Assembly: GCA_947463105.1 (NCBI GenBank)
Contig: CANHSD010000093.1
Span: 1-10,585 of the forward strand
Source: Chitinophagaceae bacterium
GTDB lineage: Bacteria > Bacteroidota > Bacteroidia > Chitinophagales > Chitinophagaceae
Direction of reading: 5' to 3'
DNA length: 10,585 nt
Numbering within the stretch: position 1 is the stretch's first letter; each line of letters opens with the position of its first letter. Shown piece after piece: positions 8,409 through 10,585 of the stretch. A program made the translations under genes and the position numbers. Below the pieces are notes generated by a model. The model made no database searches, was not told the DNA's origin, and saw only the letters and a program-made list of their open reading frames with translations.

Positions 8409-8439
8409 CAAAGATAAGCGATTAAAAGACGAGCCGCAA
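8409..8439 (-). promoter_or_regulatory. Bacteroidota-type promoter of gcvT, TTG-N20-TATCTTTG
   Basis: On the minus strand TTG (8437-8439) and TATCTTTG (8409-8416) are separated by exactly 20 bases. This fits the Bacteroidota housekeeping promoter (-33 TTG/TTTG and -7 TAnnTTTG). The -7 element ends only five bases before the gcvT ATG. Transcription should therefore start at or within a few bases of the start codon, leaving little or no 5' leader. Confidence 0.6.
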
Positions 8440-8504
8440 GCGCTGTGAAGTTGTTCTGGATTGGGGCTGTATATTTTCAAACGTCCTTTTAATGGTAGAA
8501 GGAT

Positions 8505-8972
8505 TTAATGCCTGGTGGATAAGATGGTGTCAATTCTTGGGTCTGGAAGCAATGGCGTTATATCGATGATCTTGATTTTTTTGAATTCCTTGTGTTCCGT
8601 ATTGATGACAAAGTTGAAAGAGTGTGGCAATACAACTGAAGGAACCCTCAGCACAGGAGATTCTAACGAAAGAAACCAGGATGATGCGCGTTCCTGGGAA
8701 ACAGCATGATTTCTGATGTTATCCCAACCAGGGCTGAGCGAGGCAGGATCGATGTTAGTGATTGATAGATCCTGGGGAATTTCAAGAAACATGATTTTGA
8801 AATCTTCATTGAAACCAACGCCCTGCCGTCTTATCATTGACTCCAGGAAAGCCAGGGCGATTGATTCTGCTGCATAAATCACTTTTTGCCCGCATTTGTT
8901 CCACCGACCCGGTTGGCCAGATCCAACAAGCGATTGGCTGAATGATTTGTGAACGATACGGAAAACAATCAT
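8505..8972 (-). CDS. RES-domain toxin, NAD+ phosphorylase family
   Basis: The 155-residue protein is a complete RES domain. The family pattern is visible: an FRI start, GQPGRWN (19-25) with the conserved Arg23, VIYAAESIALAFLE (31-44) with Tyr33 and Glu44, and VPSVVLPHSFNFVINTEHKEF (110-130) with Ser112, Asn124 and His127. RES toxins such as MbcT degrade NAD+ and stop growth. The toxin is expected to act in the cytoplasm, held inactive by its antitoxin. The partner gene lies directly upstream on the same strand with a ten-base gap, the antitoxin-first order usual for xre-res operons. The active-site residues look intact, so this is probably a functional toxin and not a remnant. Confidence 0.92.
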   Translation of the reverse strand: MIVFRIVHKSFSQSLVGSGQPGRWNKCGQKVIYAAESIALAFLESMIRRQGVGFNEDFKIMFLEIPQDLSITNIDPASLSPGWDNIRNHAVSQERASSWFLSLESPVLRVPSVVLPHSFNFVINTEHKEFKKIKIIDITPLLPDPRIDTILSTRH

Positions 8973-8982
8973 GCGGCTCAGG

Positions 8983-9483
8983 TTAAACAGGATATCCCTC
9001 CATCATCTGTTCAATTTGAGCCTTGACCATATCAACCCCTCCAGGGGTGATCAGCCAATCCATGGGCGCATCTTTTGCATTCCAGCATTTCTTGTTCAGC
9101 CAGATATTGAATTCATCAACTGTACCAAATGCCGTTATACCAAGGTCAAACAACAAAACAAGCTTGAGCAAATGTTCGCTTTGTACAGGTTCCAGTTTTT
9201 TGCCTTGTTGAGCATAATTCAGCATGGTTCTGGCAGAAATACTAATGATGCCGGCAAGCAAATTTTCGGTCATATTACCTACCAAGGCAAGGTCATAAAA
9301 GACTGAACTTTCGGCCCCCTTTCGGGCCCGATCGAGCAATTGGTGTGCGTCGTTCAAGCCAAGGGCCCGCAGTCTTTTCAGTGCTTGATTGATTTTTTTG
9401 CTATTCCTTACAACAGGCATGATCATTGTGTCTATCATAAATTTATGAATTTTTTCCATTTTAATTCGAAATATTTCGACCAT
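8983..9483 (-). CDS. Xre/MbcA/ParS-type antitoxin of the RES toxin
   Basis: The protein has up to 166 residues (158 from the ATG at 9459). Its C-terminal half is a MbcA/ParS/Xre toxin-binding domain (DUF2384). The pattern is HLLKLVLLFDLGITAFGTVDEFNIWLN (104-130), then APMDWLITPGGVDMVKAQIEQM (139-160), matching the usual FG..e...WL and P.d.L.t..G...V....I signature. The central part (about 57-95), with ENLLAGIISISARTMLNYAQQ, looks like the helix-turn-helix that binds the operon's own promoter. It should neutralise the RES toxin encoded ten bases downstream and repress the operon. The start is ambiguous: ATG at 9483 or ATG at 9459. A perfect palindrome lies between them, so the shorter form would place that palindrome in the leader, where an operator is expected. 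Confidence 0.9.
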   Translation of the reverse strand: MVEIFRIKMEKIHKFMIDTMIMPVVRNSKKINQALKRLRALGLNDAHQLLDRARKGAESSVFYDLALVGNMTENLLAGIISISARTMLNYAQQGKKLEPVQSEHLLKLVLLFDLGITAFGTVDEFNIWLNKKCWNAKDAPMDWLITPGGVDMVKAQIEQMMEGYPV

Positions 9484-9500
9484 TAAAAGGATTCATAAAT
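9435..9500. repeat. Palindromes and inverted repeat at the antitoxin 5' end, candidate operator
   Basis: TCGAAATATTTCGA (9466-9479) and TCATAAATTTATGA (9435-9448) are each perfect 14-bp palindromes. In addition ATTTATGAAT (9441-9450) is repeated in inverted orientation as ATTCATAAAT (9491-9500), and these two arms flank the central palindrome almost symmetrically. The cluster covers the two possible antitoxin starts. Autoregulating antitoxins normally bind inverted repeats at this place. AT-rich sequence makes short palindromes more likely, so the match is suggestive only. Confidence 0.5.
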
Positions 9501-9526
9501 CTAGCAATACGCCGCTGACCAGACCA
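9496..9526 (-). promoter_or_regulatory. Weak candidate promoter of the toxin-antitoxin operon
   Basis: On the minus strand TAGATTTA (9496-9503) is one base off TAnnTTTG, and TGG (9524-9526), one base off TTG, lies 20 bases upstream. It sits in the 88-bp gap between the PspC-like gene and the antitoxin and overlaps the outer arm of the inverted repeat, as expected for a repressible promoter. Each box has a mismatch. Confidence 0.3.
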
Positions 9527-9571
9527 GGTGTTTTACCCTTGATTTTGTTGTTTTTTAACCGAAAAATTTGT

Positions 9572-10585
9572 TCATCTCCCCATCTTCAACAAATTCATGG
9601 CACCGAAGAACAATCTTCTTGGATTGGAGGAGGTGCTCGTTGCCGGATCATCCTCTCTATCAGCCATGGCGGTGGTATTGATCTTGACGTTGACCGTCGT
9701 ATCTCCCTCCTTGATGTTCATCTCCATTTCTTCAATCTTCTTGTTTTCTTTTTCAATTTCTTCTTTCATTTTTTGGATCCTGTCCATCAACTCAGCCTTA
9801 TTGGAATTATCCTCATCCTTGAATTTCATCTCGATACCCGTTTCTTTCATGATATACCAAACGCCGCTTGTCCAGATATTATCATCATCATAATCATCGT
9901 CAATGTTGATGGATAAACCATTTGGCCCCCCCCTGACAGAATACCAGTTCAGGTTATTGGCTTTTCCGTCGACATATATTTCTTTGCCAACAGGCACTTC
10001 AATTTTCACGATCACCTGCTGGTTGTGAAACTTGTTTTTATTTGTAATGGGAAAGGCATCTGGAAGACTAAGGATGCTGTCGTACTGTTCAACAGCATAA
10101 GATATTTGCTCTGCAATGATTTCCGCATTCCTGGGCGAGGAAGACCTTGCGCGCCTGATGAGTGTAACATGGAAACTGTCGTCACGGCTTTTTTCAAGCT
10201 TGATGCGGATGTTCCTTAGCAATACACTGTCTTCATTCGCTGAAAGCATTACATCCGATGACCTGTAGCGATCCTGGTCATCATTGTCGTCCCAATCCAA
10301 ATCCAGGGGATAGTACTGTCCTTCGGCATCCTTGAACTCCACTTTCAGCTTACCTGAAGATGGTTGAACAATGCCAACTGCTGAGGTGATTTGACCAGGA
10401 CGTTTGAATTCTTTTGAAACGGTGGCCACCAGCATCACGGCCGATACCCAACCCAAGGCCCACAAAATGCCAAATGTCAGGGCGATGTATGGGTTTTTTG
10501 TTTTAGAACCTGCAATCCTGCGGACCAGCCACTGCACCAGGGCTACAACAGGAACTGCAATGAAAAAGATAAGGGTACTCCAGGC
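9572..10585 (-). CDS. PspC-associated membrane protein, C-terminal part (start outside window)
   Basis: The frame is open from the right window edge to the TGA at 9572-9574, giving 337 residues. An in-frame GTG at 10535-10537 lies inside a membrane segment and is not the true start. Two membrane helices come first: WSTLIFFIAVPVVALVQWLV (2-21) and, from about 33 to 56, a helix containing IALTFGILWALGWVSAVML. A long soluble part follows, with beta-type segments, acidic runs (WDDNDDQD, DDDYDDDN) and a charged coiled coil (AELMDRIQKMKEEIEKENKKIEEME). The paired helices followed by a KEFKRPG linker and this tail resemble the back half of Bacteroidota PspC-domain proteins; the PspC domain itself would lie outside the window, so the name is inferred. 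A run of eight G on the coding strand falls at 9926-9933. Confidence 0.72.
   Translation of the reverse strand, partial: AWSTLIFFIAVPVVALVQWLVRRIAGSKTKNPYIALTFGILWALGWVSAVMLVATVSKEFKRPGQITSAVGIVQPSSGKLKVEFKDAEGQYYPLDLDWDDNDDQDRYRSSDVMLSANEDSVLLRNIRIKLEKSRDDSFHVTLIRRARSSSPRNAEIIAEQISYAVEQYDSILSLPDAFPITNKNKFHNQQVIVKIEVPVGKEIYVDGKANNLNWYSVRGGPNGLSINIDDDYDDDNIWTSGVWYIMKETGIEMKFKDEDNSNKAELMDRIQKMKEEIEKENKKIEEMEMNIKEGDTTVNVKINTTAMADREDDPATSTSSNPRRLFFGAMNLLKMGR

Noticed and set aside
8474..8510. Possible terminator after the RES gene
   Set aside because: The only stem seen is TCCTT/AAGGA with a long AT-rich loop and no suitable T run; it is too weak to annotate.
9878..9912. ATC/ATA-type trinucleotide repeats, considered as a microsatellite
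   Set aside because: It is imperfect and is explained by the Asp-rich coding sequence DDDYDDDN.
9539..9916. 125-codon plus-strand frame ending in an isoleucine run
   Set aside because: It is the complement of the acidic Asp-rich and coiled-coil parts of the PspC-like gene; the isoleucine run comes from ATC/GAT repeats.
1..10585. Defence island, CRISPR, retron or other multi-gene novel system
   Set aside because: No direct-repeat array, reverse transcriptase, integrase, nuclease cluster or transposase is visible; apart from the common xre-res pair the genes are ordinary chromosomal families.

Overview
The window looks like chromosomal DNA of a Bacteroidota member, most likely Chitinophagaceae or a close relative. 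The grounds are gene content (large SWIM-SNF2 helicase, PspC-type tail protein, gcvT separate from gcvP/gcvH, a comB homologue), few purine-rich Shine-Dalgarno sequences, and a good match to the Bacteroidota promoter form TTG-N20-TAnnTTTG. This rests on family recognition and not on a database search. Coding density is high and the longest non-coding gap is about 150 bp. I see no rRNA, tRNA, CRISPR array, insertion sequence or prophage gene.

Layout. At the left edge lies the 5' part of a minus-strand gene for a Tat-exported NHL/beta-propeller protein (1-652, cut by the window). Divergent from it on the plus strand is a two-gene unit with an ATGA overlap: pxpA (LamB/YcsF, 5-oxoprolinase subunit A; preferred start 704) and a YcsG-type Nramp-like permease (1447-2625) that lacks the canonical metal-binding motifs. 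Everything from 2665 to the right edge is on the minus strand. In transcription order (right to left) it holds: the C-terminal part of a PspC-associated membrane protein (9572-10585, cut), an Xre/MbcA/ParS-type antitoxin (8983-9483) and RES-domain toxin (8505-8972), gcvT (7315-8403) with comB five bases downstream (6575-7309), and a 1253-residue SNF2-family helicase with two SWIM zinc fingers (2665-6426), which converges on the permease gene.

How the genes relate. pxpA and the permease probably form one amino-acid/5-oxoproline unit, but the pxpB and pxpC partners are not here. The antitoxin and toxin form a type II toxin-antitoxin operon whose toxin is expected to destroy NAD+. A perfect 14-bp palindrome and flanking inverted repeats at the antitoxin 5' end are good operator candidates. 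gcvT (glycine cleavage T-protein) and comB (2-phosphosulfolactate phosphatase family) are probably co-transcribed from a promoter so close to the gcvT ATG that the message may be leaderless. I found no clear undescribed multi-gene system. The most interesting points are the motif-less Nramp permease paired with an orphan pxpA, the comB-gcvT coupling, the toxin-antitoxin operator layout, and the leaderless-type promoter.
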